A stretch of 64,000 nucleotides of DNA from Diphasiastrum complanatum. Lineage: Eukaryota; Streptophyta; Lycopodiopsida; Lycopodiales; Lycopodiaceae. Of the stretch, positions 1-11,340 are shown one piece after another. The position numbers and the translations under genes are program-made. Under the pieces are notes generated by a model. It was not told where the DNA came from, searched no databases, and saw only the letters and a program-made list of their open reading frames with translations. Every line of letters starts with the position of its first letter. Within the stretch, counting starts at the first letter, position 1. Location of the stretch: contig CM055103.1 in the NCBI GenBank assembly GCA_029204225.1, positions 23,244,663-23,308,662 of the forward strand. Direction: 5' to 3'.

Positions 1-53
1 TACTTCATCTTGATCCAACTTCAAATAAGAAAGTTATGGCTAATCAAAGATTC

Positions 54-484
54 TGATGCTGTGCATATCGCCATGACGCGAGAATAGACAAGTTTTTTTT
101 ACCAGAATGCAAATCCTCGCATGGTGGAGATATTCCACATCATCAAATGCCACATCATCAAATGCTTATCTTGTACTATAAATCTTTGATCTACCATTAC
201 TTTCTTATCTGAACTTTGATAGAGATGAGGTCAAAAGAAAAATTGATCTACTCTTTGCATAGAATATGATGATGTGGCATATTGCCATGACGCGAGAATG
301 GACAAGGTTTTTTTACCAGAATGTAGATCCTCGCGTGGTGGAGATATTCCACATAATCAAGTGTCGCGTCATCAAAAGCTTATCTTGTACTGTAAATCTT
401 TGATCCACCATAACTTTCTTATCTGAACTCTGATAGAGATGAGGCCAAAAGCAAAATTGATCTACTTTTTGCATAGAATATGAT
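54..484. repeat. Two-copy tandem duplication, unit about 215 bp
   Basis: Bases 54-268 and 269-484 are two head-to-tail copies. Both run from a TGATG..GCATAT..GCCATGACGCGAGAAT block to a TTTGCATAGAATATGAT block. Differences are scattered point changes and small indels, so the duplication is not very recent. No coding potential is seen. It may be part of a longer tandem array that continues to the left of the window. Confidence 0.8.
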
Positions 485-637
485 GGAATGTTCGTATCTT
501 GATTATGATTCTATAGATATTAAAAGCTTGCATTTTCATTTCATAATTGACCTCTTTTTAATTTTCATTTTCAAATTTGAAAAAACATGAAAGCAAAATT
601 CAGACCCAACTACAAGTTCTCCCTTATTTTAATAGTT

Positions 638-692
638 TAAGGGAAGAGGATTTGAACCTCTACAAGGTTAAGCCTTGTCTTCCAAACCCTTA
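638..692 (-). other. tRNA-like fold lacking a D arm (probably not a gene)
   Basis: On the minus strand a near 7-bp acceptor-like stem (TAAGGG.. with TCCCTTA) encloses a 5-bp anticodon-like stem (ACAAG/CTTGT) with a 7-base loop and a 5-bp T-like stem (AGAGG/CCTCT) around the B-box-like GGTTCAAATCC. Only about 8 bases lie where the D arm should be, and loop position 33 is C, not T. A normal nuclear tRNA is unlikely. A tRNA-derived repeat fragment or chance is more likely. Confidence 0.25.
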
Positions 693-1950
693 ATCCTACA
701 CAAAGGAGTGGTTAATCTAATAACAGAGGGAACATCTTACTCAACCAAGAAGCCGCAAACATCAGTACATTATCTACAACAATATCAACTATTAATCTAA
801 GGGAGAGCAGAATAACAATAAACCTGAACTTTGCGAAAAGCAATCACAGCACCTAAAAGAACAAGACATATAGAATCAATAAAAAGCTGCAAAAGGAGCC
901 CACATTGCTAAAACTTCCTTACAAAGCTCCTCAAAGTCATTCTCAGGATGACTCACAAGTATTCGACAAGCTGACATGCAAATTAGTGTGACAACATGAC
1001 TGGAGAAATCTAGAAGGCTAGAGGTTCTATTTATGTAAAACTTCGATCCGTTACACATGAAATTTTGGAGGGAATTTTCTCCCGCTTGTGGCGTGTGCTT
1101 TGTTTCTTGGCAACAAGCAGCACCGGAAACTAAAAAAACAAGAAAATTTTTTGGTCATTTTATCATTCTCTCTCTAACATTCTCTTACTAAGGCACGATT
1201 TCTTATACGGCCCTTTTAGAATCAAAAACTCCTCTAATGGGAGCTCCAGCAGGATAGGTCAGAGTGGGAGCTGACAGACAGCATGCCTTCCCACTTATTT
1301 GATGATTTTTTGATCAAATCTAGGTCCATGAATTTCAAATGTGTCGGGCACAAGCAGCACATATACTTAGTCAACCGTGGAGAGCCTCCTAAATGGCCTC
1401 CTCTGATCTTTCGCTTCGACCCCGAGATTTGCCTATGGCAGTTTCTTGCAACAGATGCACCTCACGTTCTCTATCGGTTGTTTCTTGTGTTGTCTTTCAC
1501 ACCAACATTGAACTGCTTAGTTTGAGGTAAGCTTTGCTTCTGTACCTGAATATTTATGAAGCAGTTGAATAGTTCTACTTTTCCTTTTTGTTCAAAGTTA
1601 TTTTGTTGCAATTCAAAAGCATAAGATTCAACCACCATCCTAACATGAATTGATTGCTGATCAAACATCACTTGTATATCTTCAAGTTGGGTGGAATCAG
1701 CAAAGATTTTTTAGCAACATCAACAACATCTTTATCTTGACTTTGGATTGGATAATCATATTGAGCTATTGATGAAATAGTTAAAACTTCTTAAGAACTT
1801 GTAGCACAAACAACATCAATTTTAGAATCAAAAGTATCAAGTTTCTATTATATATCTTGATGATTGTCAATCTCAAAGAGCAATAATAGTCGTTGAGTAA
1901 TGAAGAAGAGATTATCAATCTCATGTGTAACAATTTTACAACAAGGAGGA
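693..1950. other. No gene recognised
   Basis: Only short open frames occur on both strands, the longest about 80 codons at 1283-1525. None resembles a known family. The base composition is AT-rich and intergenic in character. Confidence 0.5.
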
Positions 1951-2450
1951 GATGCCCTCCAAGCTTTTGAGTTGATGTCCACCAATGCCTCCAAAAAGCC
2001 CTCCAAGGTGCCTTTCCTCCAATGTCCCTAAGGTCCTTCCAAAGTAGACAATCAAAGTGGCCTCAAGAATTCACCACCCAACCATTGCTAGATCCATGCA
2101 CAAGCAAGCCTATCTAGTACCCCCTTGCTTCACCACAATCACTACCATCACAAACACAAGCATACTCAAGATCCTAGCCCCATCTAAGTCCCATAGCAAA
2201 GATGGTGATCCTCACAAGAGTAAGCAAGTAAAACATGCTCTCTACACTCTGGCCTTCCACTAGTGAATAGAAGCAAGCAACAACACAAGAAATTTGCCCC
2301 CCTTTGGGCGCCCTCTCCCTCTCTTATAGATTGCAAAAGACTCCCTCCAAAGCACTAGAGAGTGTCCTTACTAGCCAATGAAAAGAGGGGAGGCAAACTA
2401 GATTATCAGTACTAGGTGCCAAATGGACTATTACATTTGCAAGGTCTAGA
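1951..2450 (-). repeat. Degenerate LTR of the same family as the LTRs at 19.8 and 21.6 kb
   Basis: This stretch matches, with many changes, the LTR copies at 19847-20213 and 21563-22500. Shared blocks include GATGCC(T)CC.., GGCCTCAAG.ATTCACCA, CTATCTAG.ACCCCCTTGC, CAAGATCC.A.CCC, GGGCGCCCT and AAATGGACTATTA, all in the same order. No internal region lies beside it, so it looks like an old solo LTR or fragment. Orientation is inferred from the primer-binding site of the 21.6-kb copy. Confidence 0.6.
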
Positions 2451-4030
2451 TAAACAAAGTCCATTTTAAATTTACATCACATTTTGCAAAAGGTGTCTTA
2501 TTTTGCTTATATAATAAATTTAGTTGTATTTTATTTTCTTTTATATTGTATACAGAGTTTCACAACTAGTAGGTTATACACAACGTAAATAGCCTGACAA
2601 TGCCATGTGGGCAACACCAAGTGAGGAGCAAGCTCCTAAGATGTCACTACGCAACGGTTGGGATTCGAGATGAAAGAACGATCATTATCACAATTGATCC
2701 TAAAAATAGTTTACAATTTGAACGAGGACCATATCCACCGAGAAACACATTTGTTAGATTGTACACATGTTGACACATTGCTAGATTGTACACATGTTTA
2801 TGTTTTGACAAATTGGAGAATAGAAGATATCAACTGGAGAATAACCAATCTTCTTGTGTGAGAAGAATATTCATGTCTACAAGTTTTCAAATGGTTAATA
2901 TTTGATCTATTAATTGAACGTTGATTATGCAAAGTTGAATCTTTTACTTTATTACTTTCGATTGTTGTTTAGTATATAAGTTTTGTATCATTAGAGCAAA
3001 TTTGTGTATTACTACATCAAAGAGTAGTTATGAGAAGTAGTCCGTTGAATTCATGTACGATTGTTATAGCAATACATCATGCTAGTATATTCTAAATCCT
3101 ATATATGTTTGATGCCTTGTGATAGATTGCTCTATGATTTTCATTACTACATCTTTTTACCAAATTTAGATGGTGAATGTGAATTTGTTATTCTTGGCAA
3201 ATATGCTTGGTTTCATAGCTTATAACTTGGAAGATATTTTAGGGAGGGTGGTGAATTGTTGTTTAGAATTGATTTGTTCATGTTAATAGTAGAATCAACC
3301 TACTACTTGTCATATGCATAGAAGTCCATCGTGGAAGAAATTTTCATAACAAGCAACATGTATTTTTTCTTTTTTAATGAGGGATCATTAATTAATTTCC
3401 TATGTAGATGCCTTTACATCATTCTCAACAGGATCATTTTGTTGATTTTAGTGGCATAGAAGCAGCCAAATTCGATTGAAACTCGTCACAGTTCAAATGC
3501 TTTTGAACCCTTTTTTCACATTGTTTTGAAAAACAAAACATTTTCACTTTATTATTTGTCACCCATTTGTAACAATATTGTATGGTGTTGCATGGTCCTC
3601 TACTCCCTACAGTGATCTTTTATTATTGTATAACATACATTGGCCATTTATCCCTACAGCATGGCAAAAGTTTTTTGAAGTTTTTACAGGCCCTAGTTTG
3701 CTACCATGATTATTAGCAATATAGCTTTGAAGTATGCTACATATGAGCAGTCCCAACTTGTCTTAATGAGATACAGGTTGATGCTAAAAAAATTCTGCAT
3801 GGCTTTTGGTATACGAAGTGGTTGTTGATGATTGCATTATAGCTGTTTCTTATGTAGCCCCTTGTATTGCTGTGGGTTTGATGCCTTACAAATTTCTATC
3901 AACGCTCAAGTGCATGACACAGCAAAGATATACTTTTGCACATCTTGAAAGCGCCCATGCATAAACTGCATGTGCACATAACAGCTATGGAATCTGGATA
4001 TTGCTCATCTCAGATGTGTTTTGTTCATGT

Positions 4031-4063
<33 letters not shown>

Positions 4064-5350
4064 CCTAGCTACATGAGCAATACCTTGCAGAGAGGGTGCA
4101 GCACCCCACGTTTAAGTTGTAGAAGCATGCCCATATGGCCACATGTTCTTTCCCTGGATGCAGCAGCTATATACACATAGAGAGAGAAGACATAGATAGC
4201 ATTTGTAAGAGGAAGCCACCAACCCCAGAGGAGCCCCCTGTGCAGAATGGTAGACTGTCTTTAAACAACTTACTGGTGTGTGTGCTTGTCTTCTTGGCAA
4301 TATCTAACGGAAGCTGGCCCCCTTTTAAATTGCATGTGGACTCTGGGGGGGAAGAGAGATTTTGTACCATGCGAGGCTAAAAGCATCTCTAATTATGTGC
4401 ACTTGTGCCAAATTTTAAACAACATAATGTTCAGCTGTTTATAGCAAACAGTGAAATTAACTAGTAGTTAATGTTGATAACTACCCACCTTACTTTATAG
4501 ACATTATCCCGTGGTCGCTGGCTTAGATGCTTACAATGACATTTTCAGCAAGCATTTAACCAATTTCAATGTCCATGCTTCGGCATATCGAGTGTTTCTT
4601 TATTTTCTTCAATTGTCGCCTGTTCTGATGCAGATACTCCCGTCATGGATGTCTCAGAAGCAAATGCAGCCTCCTCCCACTTCGCCTCTATTGCAATGCA
4701 AAGGCACTATTTACTTTTGCAGGTCTTACACCCATATGAGATTTATCCCCTTTGATGAGTTTGCAATTTACACACTTTCACAGCACACGTTACAATTTCC
4801 CTCTCCTGGAAGCAACTGTTTAATTTATGGATCAACCAACCTCTGGAATGGGAAGCCTTGGAACCAGCAGACCCAGGCTAATTTTGCACCATCCATCCAT
4901 CCATCTCTCATAGCTTGGACCATGCATTCTGGAAATTTTCATTATGATTATCCGGATTCTCCACCAAGAATTTTTCTGGTCTCCTCTATCGTTTTTACAA
5001 GCTAAGTGTGGATGGACAAAATAAACAATTACAGCTTAACACAAGTATTTTGTTCTCAACAAATCACAATGGGAACAAAATTATCATTAATCTGCAATAC
5101 AGTGAGCTCTGTGAGCTAGGTGCAATGGGAGCAGAGTGAAACGCCTATTTCGAAAAAAAGTTTCAGTTGGAAGAGGTGTGCCTTCAAGTTGTAAACTCTG
5201 AAATCAAGAGAGCTCTGATATACTCATAAATATAGCCACCTTCTATAGTCTTCAGAAGTGCAAATGCATCTCAAGTCATGTTTCACATATACATACCTTG
5301 AGTTTACCTTGGTACAAGCATGACTTAGTGTTGAGGCTGGTACAAATGTT
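2451..5350. other. No gene recognised; contains a short (GA)n tract
   Basis: No frame here looks like a conserved protein. The longest open frame (4511-5005, plus, 164 codons) has no recognisable domain and low-complexity stretches. A (GA)n microsatellite of about 28 bases lies at 4034-4062. The stretch lies downstream of the SAC9-like gene. I searched it on the minus strand for the missing C-terminal half of SAC9 and found nothing recognisable. Confidence 0.5.
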
Positions 5351-5563
5351 GAGTTCTTCTAAGCCTTTCTAAGTAGCCAATCTAGCTTAACAAATGACCG
5401 CATTTGATCTGCACCAAGTATTCTTGGTCCACCAAGAATCATGCTTATAAGACTGAAAGTAAGGCTTCTGATATAAAAACGAAGAAAATCGATATAATCG
5501 TATAATCTAAACGCTGGTATGCACTATGCTCAAGCATATGTGCACTATGCAAATTTAAACTAA

Positions 5564-6678
5564 TTATGAATTGTTACGACTCTGTCTCGATATGGGTGGA
5601 TTATTGAGAATGGACATAGGGATGGAAGGAAAATGTTCTGTTCTACGAAGACCTAAAAGCATCTCAATTTGTCTTTGTCTAACGGCATCAAGCACAATAT
5701 TTGTAAACCTCCTTTGCAGCGAGATCACCAGATTACGGGCAGCAGATGACTTCTTATGTGCACTGGCATTTTTTCCTAAACATTGGATGATTTCGCTGTG
5801 CATCGCTCTAGAACCGGTATAAAGCGTTGCATGAATGTCACCTGCAAGTATAAAAAGGTCTGCCAGCAGCGAGATAGGACGAGGTAATGTTACTCTTTTG
5901 AATTCTTCAAAGGTCAAGTCATACAGGCCCCAATATTCACAATTTTCTGAAACCCTGCTAGCTTCCAATGAAATGCCAAGCCTTCGGCATTGCTCCCCTA
6001 GGGCTTGAATGGCAGCAAAAAAAGTGGCAGAGTTTGTCCTATCAAGAGAGTCACCACAACTGAAACGAAATACTCCATTTTGGTGACTTCGTGTCTCGAT
6101 TTTTCTGACCATCAGATCTTTATTTTGAACTGCATCTGCATCTCTACGTGGTTGAGTGTTCAAAGTCTGGATCTCACCAATGTGAATGCCTATTTCGGAT
6201 GTTGGACCCTTCAAAAGTTGCCAAAGTGCTGTAACTGTCATTGTATCTCCCAAGAGCCCGATCTTTGTGTGCCAATCAAAGTTCAATACACACAACTTTG
6301 CTTCAGGAATCTCCCTGCAAGCATTTATGAGGTTTACAGATTGTTGGAAATGCCAAGATAGTGACCATTCTGGTTTACCAATGACACCTTGTAGAAGGTT
6401 GATGCAGAAAATAGGGATAGAAGAATTTTGCACGCTGGTCTCAGCATTAGGAGTTTTGGGTCCATATCGTTTGACAAGTCTACGATAATAGTGAACTGCC
6501 CCTTTATAAGGTTCTGTAGTTGACACATGAATATCTGCGTCAGATATAGCTGATTTAATTTCTGCCTTCCACCAAATAGGCACTGTACCTCGTCTCCAAA
6601 CATAGGTGCTGTATCGTAATGCTCTTCCAAAAGGAATGCCACAGAGCCATACAAGCTGCTCGCACTCCACCTCATTGC
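5564..6678 (-). CDS. SAC9: SAC9-like gene, exon C (catalytic core, stop codon)
   Basis: Acceptor GCCAG precedes 6678. The exon carries the catalytic CGDSLDRTN loop, then EQCRRLGISLEASR followed directly by LTFEEFKR, LADLF..AGDIHATLYTGS and the RQ.Q.EMLLGLR..EHFPSIPMS tail block of the SAC domain. It ends at a TAA at 5564-5566. An in-phase alternative exists: donor GTAACA at 5577 and acceptor at 5514 would join a hydrophobic tail ending at a TAG at 5359-5361, but the intron would be only 64 bases. Confidence 0.85.
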
Positions 6679-9600
6679 CTGGCACAGTGGCAACCTCAGA
6701 ACTACTCGTGTAGCACAAGCACGTCCATTTCTATCGATGTTCTTTAACCATTAGTTAAGCCTTCAGGATCCACTCCTATAATATTCTAATTCAGAAAGCT
6801 CTAGAGAGAGGGAGAGAGAGAGAGAGAGCACATCTTTGATGGGAATTAATGATGGCATTTGGATGCAATGACAGAAATGACAGCGTATTAACAACTCTGG
6901 AGACAAATACATAATGATTCTGTACATAGACACAGCCTCCATAATCACAGCTTGCAATAATGGCTCTAACATAATTGCATTAAAGAAACTATTGCTGTAC
7001 CTGTACTGTAAGCTGCATTGAGGCCACGTGCTAAATAGCGGGTTCCTGGATGAAATCGACTACGCCTTGCAGTTAGAGCCATTGTTGCAAGTTTTCCTTT
7101 AGCATCCGTGAACTTCCGACTGTCAGCAATCCCCTAAAGTAAGTCGACAATGAAATCCTGGACTTCAGTGACTCAAAAATATTTTTCCCTTGATTTTACC
7201 TGTGATTGCTGATTAAAAGCCGAAAATTTCCAGCAAAAGCAAATGGAAGAAGCATGTACCAAGAAACTTTTAAACAGTTGCATCTAGTTAATAATGCAGA
7301 TGCTAATGCAAAACACATCAAAAAGGAATCACAAACAAGACTTGCCATCAAAACAAATGAAAACCGCTTCAAATTGTTTTTGCAAATGTCATAAAAACTA
7401 CATAATGCTAACAATCCATATTTCCATTCATGCATGTTTGGCTACTTGGACTAGCTCGGTATCCACTTTTAAGAAATTAATGTACTGTAATTTCTACGAT
7501 ACTTGCTATACTCGGGGGCTTGTCTCGAGTTTGTGTTCATTGGGCCTTTTTCTAGATATACAGGGCCTTTGCTACTTGGACAAGCGGTAGACTAATTTAG
7601 CAACACTTGTCAAGCCCATGCAGTTTAGGGCTCCTAGTTAGGTGACACATGGCAAGCCGGTGCAGATTGGGGCATACCTATGTATTCAACTTTCCTTTGT
7701 AATTTGATTGATCTCTTTGTTTTTTGCTACTTTCAACATTTGGTATCAAAGCTAGGAGTTCAGAGCCCACCCTGAGTGATCAGAAACGTACAGTACATTC
7801 CGAAATGTACTGGGTCAGAACGTTTTTTTTAATTAAAAAGAAACAGGCACCTGCTCGCGACTTTGCCTCTTTGGAATAGTTCAAACTGGCAGAATTACCT
7901 GTGCATTGGACGGTAGGAAAGACTTCTTTCAGGCTATTATGACAACTCACTCCCCCATGAGGTCATGACTCATTCCATATTTCTAAAGGATTGCCACTGG
8001 TTCTCAGTAGCGTCAGTCTCCCTGCACTAGAGTGGGTCTTAGTTAGGACTGGGACAAGTACATCAGTGCTTTACTCATTTTTCATGTTGTTGTTCACCCC
8101 TATACTGGTTGATACCTTGCCTTCCACTTTCCAGTTCTGCTCATCTTGTTCATCGTCATGTCAATTGTGTTCACAATAACATCTTATGACCTTGTTTGCA
8201 ATCTGCTATGGATTAGAGAGGACTTTGCAATTTAGCACTTCCTGATCCATACAAACTTAGTGCTTCCTTAATAACAAGGATTACGCTTGGCTATAGCTCC
8301 GCCTAGAAACTACAGCATCAACTAACATGTTTTCTCCTTCAATGGCAGGACATTACATGAGTCCTATGTGAGGTTCTCAATACACACATAGTAGTCATTT
8401 GGTTTCAATTGCTTCTTAATGCTATTACTCTTGCAAATTAACGTTCCAAACCAGAATCTTGAATGGTGAACTTCATGAAGAAGTTTACAAATAGCAACCT
8501 CCCAGTTTTGCTATTGCAGGTCAAGAAGGAAAAGTACGCTCACTCAAGAAAGCGCTTTATGGTCCGAAACAAGCGCCTAGAGTTTGGTACCAAAAGATAC
8601 ATGCATACTTTCATAGTCAAGGTTTCAAGAATAGTCCAAGTAAATTTACAGGTTATGTTTAACCCTGTTATCATTTTGTTGTATGCGGATGATATCATTG
8701 TTAAATAAGAAGATTGCAGCAATTAAAGTTCAACTTTTGAGATGGTTGATGTAGGTTAGCTTGCCCACAAAGAGGAGGATATATCTTGATGTAGTTTTTT
8801 ATCTGTGTCTTCACCCCAACCTACATCAAAACAGCCAAGAGATTCTCCACTACCCCCACTGAAACAAATCTCCCAATTCAAACTACCTTGAATATATCTA
8901 AGCACATACTTCACAACTACACACTCAGTAGGTCACTGGGTAGGTCCAAGGTCACTTGTTCAATTAAGCTAGAACTTCGATATTAAAAGCCACAACTTGC
9001 TTGGTGGTTGTCATGGCATACATGAGATTTCAAGGAATGCCCTCCATTCTATCTCTATCTTCATTTGTATCAACAAGCAGCTTGAAGGGCTGATTCAATT
9101 GACTCAAACGAATTCAAATAGGCCCCTAATCGATCGAGCCTTAGAAGTAGATTATGGTTTTCTTATGTTACTTTTATGCCTAGCTTCTATGACAATGAAA
9201 ACATGTTTTGGTGCAGGATTTGAAGTGCATACTTCATTTTCATAATCCAATTACAACTTTGTAGACTATGTAGTTAACTATGCCATTTCTCTTGACTATT
9301 GATTCTTGACTCACACTGAACATTGAAGAGCTCTTCAAAATTGTCTTAGAACACAGTACTAGGTAATTGATCCATGATGATAGCAAGATGCGACAATGGT
9401 CACAATGCACAATGCTTACAATACAGCTTTGTTTTGAGTCTTGACTTGCACAGGGGCCAAGCTTGAAGTACCTAGTAGACTTATAATATAGGAGTAACTA
9501 GTAACGACATTTTATAGAAAGTTCGAACAAAAATTCCAACCTATAATGAGCATGAAGTACCTATTAGACTTAAACGCATAAAGGACGTGGCCCGAAAAGG

Positions 9601-11340
9601 AACAAAATTCCACCCATTTGGGCCTTTTCTGTTAGCAAGTTCAATTCAATTTAAATCAATCATCATTCGTGGTTCAAATCTATTCAATGTATGATTCATG
9701 GAAACATTGTGCAATAAGGCATAGGTCTTTGGAGACTTTAGAACTTGCATCCTTAGATAGTCTTACATTCTTTCATTCCAAAATTTTCTAGTAAAATTTC
9801 AAAATACCTTCTGTGATTCAATTTGATTTCTTGGTGTCCTTGTCTTTATGGGCCTTAATCCCCAAGAAGTGATGCCTTTAGCCTCTCATTTCAAGCGTGA
9901 GACTTCACCTCTACCTAGTCTCTATCAACATTTCTACACCAGGCCATCTACGTAGGCCACAAAAGGTGGTAGCGAATCTTCCTACTTCGTAATGCATATG
10001 TGTGGGTCAGCTGAACTTCTATCTAAATCTTCAGCTACAAAATATTTGCTTGATTCCCAAGAGTGCTTCGTGTAGATGACAAACTAAGTGCTCTTTTCCC
10101 TTCTTAAAAAAACCTTCCAGTAGCTCTATATATGCGCAGCAAGATCAGGTGTTTCTCTCCACACTAGTGTGTCTACTTTATACAACACTTGGTATGAGCA
10201 TCGAGATCCTTTCGTGGAAACATGAGACACATGTGGTGGGTGCCCAACTGTCTTGTAGGAGCATTTCGCTTCTGTTTGCTTGTGGTGTAAAACATAAACT
10301 TAACATAGCTGCTATTATTACTATCTGCTTGCATAAACTGTTTTGGCAAAAAAAATTTAATAGTCATTCATTTATAACTTTCTTGTCAGTTTGCCATCAT
10401 AAGAAGCAGATACAAGTCAGTAAGTCTAGAAGTTAGCTCCTCAAACAAAGTACATGCTGTAGCTGTTGCTGTTATCACCTCAATTGGCTGAACATGCATA
10501 CAACCTTTCTAGAAAAACTTAATTCGGATGTGATGTATGGAACTAATTGGTCGGACCGTCCAAATACATGTCAAAACGTCAAATTAAAGATGTCATGGAG
10601 GGTAAAAAGTTTTGGTCAAATAGAGCCAAGTTGACCTAGGACCTAGGTACTCTGTACATTCTCCGTGCAAGATTTGAACAGATTCTGTAAAAAAATAGCT
10701 TTTGAGATCAATAATGCCGCACGACAAAAAATTGGAATAGATATGACCTGAAGAAGAACCACACAGTGATGAGGCAAGCCAATTTTTCTGAATGGAGCTG
10801 ATAGCCACATGTTCCACACAAATTCACTGTCAGGATCTAAACTGGATGCAGAGCTAGGAAAAGGCCTTGTGATGTCCCTTGTCTCGCAAAAGTAATACAG
10901 TTCATCAATGGGAATGTCAAGCAATTCCGTTAAATTCTTTTCCTCTTCTCTTGTTAAAAATTGTGAGCATGCCAGAGAAATCCTTAGCCATCGACTTTCC
11001 ACAACCGTGTATACGCAATCACCAGTTGGCAAGGTTGCGATAGAAGCCCTGGTCTTTATAGCCACAAGAAGTAGTCCAATGTTTCCAAAGACTGCGTACC
11101 CTAAAATGGCTTTCGCATACACAATACGTTTTACGGACCATTGCGAGGCTCCTTGGACAGCTTCAAGAGCATCTGCCTCTGATTCAAAGCAGTCAAACTG
11201 ATTCTCGAATGAATATTTCAATGAGCCGGATGTTTGGTCAACTGTTATCACCTGTGTATCACTCCTGGATGAAAGACTGGCTAAAACAAAACAAGGACCT
11301 GATTCCAGCTCCAAGAACACTATCGAGGTACTTCGTGTTC
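5564..11340 (-). CDS. SAC9: SAC9-like phosphoinositide phosphatase (SAC domain only), three exons seen
   Basis: Spliced exons 10748-11340, 7001-7133 and 5564-6678 give 612 residues matching the first third of plant SAC9, which dephosphorylates phosphoinositides such as PI(4,5)P2 on endomembranes. Order: N-terminal SAC lobe (SLSSRSDTQV, ARAILGY-like block, FCETRDITRPFPSS, GLPHHCVVLLQ), then ARRSRFHPGTRYLARGLNAA, GNEVECEQLVW, YVWRRGTVPIWW, and the catalytic loop RFSCGDSLDRTN (CX5RT). Introns begin GT and end AG and the phases agree (0, then 1). The exon with the start codon was not found; exon A needs one ending in phase 1. Arabidopsis SAC9 has about 1,630 residues with a WW domain before FEEFKR; here that insert and everything after the SAC domain are absent. 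The exons are open with intact catalytic residues, so the gene may work, but a truncated duplicate is possible. Confidence 0.88.
7001..7133 (-). CDS. SAC9: SAC9-like gene, exon B
   Basis: This 133-base exon encodes GIADSRKFTDAKGKLATMAL followed by TARRSRFHPGTRYLARGLNA. Acceptor TTTAG is at 7134-7138 and donor ACAG|GTACAG at 7001/7000. The RR(S)R(F/L)HPGTRYLARG(L/I)N block is characteristic of SAC9. The upstream intron is about 3.6 kb and carries Copia debris. Confidence 0.85.
7480..8960. mobile_element. Copia relic inside the SAC9-like intron, pieces in both orientations
   Basis: A probable LTR end (CTTTCAACA, ending 7738) is followed by TGGTATCAAAGC at 7741-7752, a primer-binding site for initiator tRNA-Met on the plus strand. 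At 8455-8715 the plus strand reads as Copia reverse transcriptase in shifting frames: KALYG.KQAPR.WY, IHAYFHSQGF and LLYADDI. At 8770-8960 the minus strand reads as Copia RNase H lead-in: VKYVLRYIQGSLNWEICF and then a GCFDVGWGEDTD equivalent of GYCDADW. Opposite orientations mean a rearrangement or two insertions. Everything is frameshifted and inactive. Confidence 0.75.
8961..10747. other. Remainder of the SAC9-like intron, no gene seen
   Basis: Apart from the Copia relic the intron is AT-rich, with only short meaningless frames. No RNA gene was recognised. Confidence 0.5.
10748..11340 (-). CDS. SAC9: SAC9-like gene, exon A (N-terminal SAC lobe)
   Basis: The acceptor TTGTGCAG lies at 11341-11348 and the donor CAG|GTCATA at 10748/10747. 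The exon has 593 bases: 2 bases completing a codon, then 197 codons. It opens with TRSTSIVFLELESG, where Arabidopsis SAC9 has a similar run soon after its start Met, so only a few residues are missing upstream. Confidence 0.85.

Noticed and set aside
4511-5005. 164-codon plus-strand open frame
   Set aside because: No recognisable domain, no splice or promoter context, and it lies between repeats downstream of a gene on the other strand. Length alone is not enough.
5571-6488. Plus-strand frames of 83-118 codons over the SAC9-like exon C
   Set aside because: They are antisense shadows of the conserved phosphatase exon.
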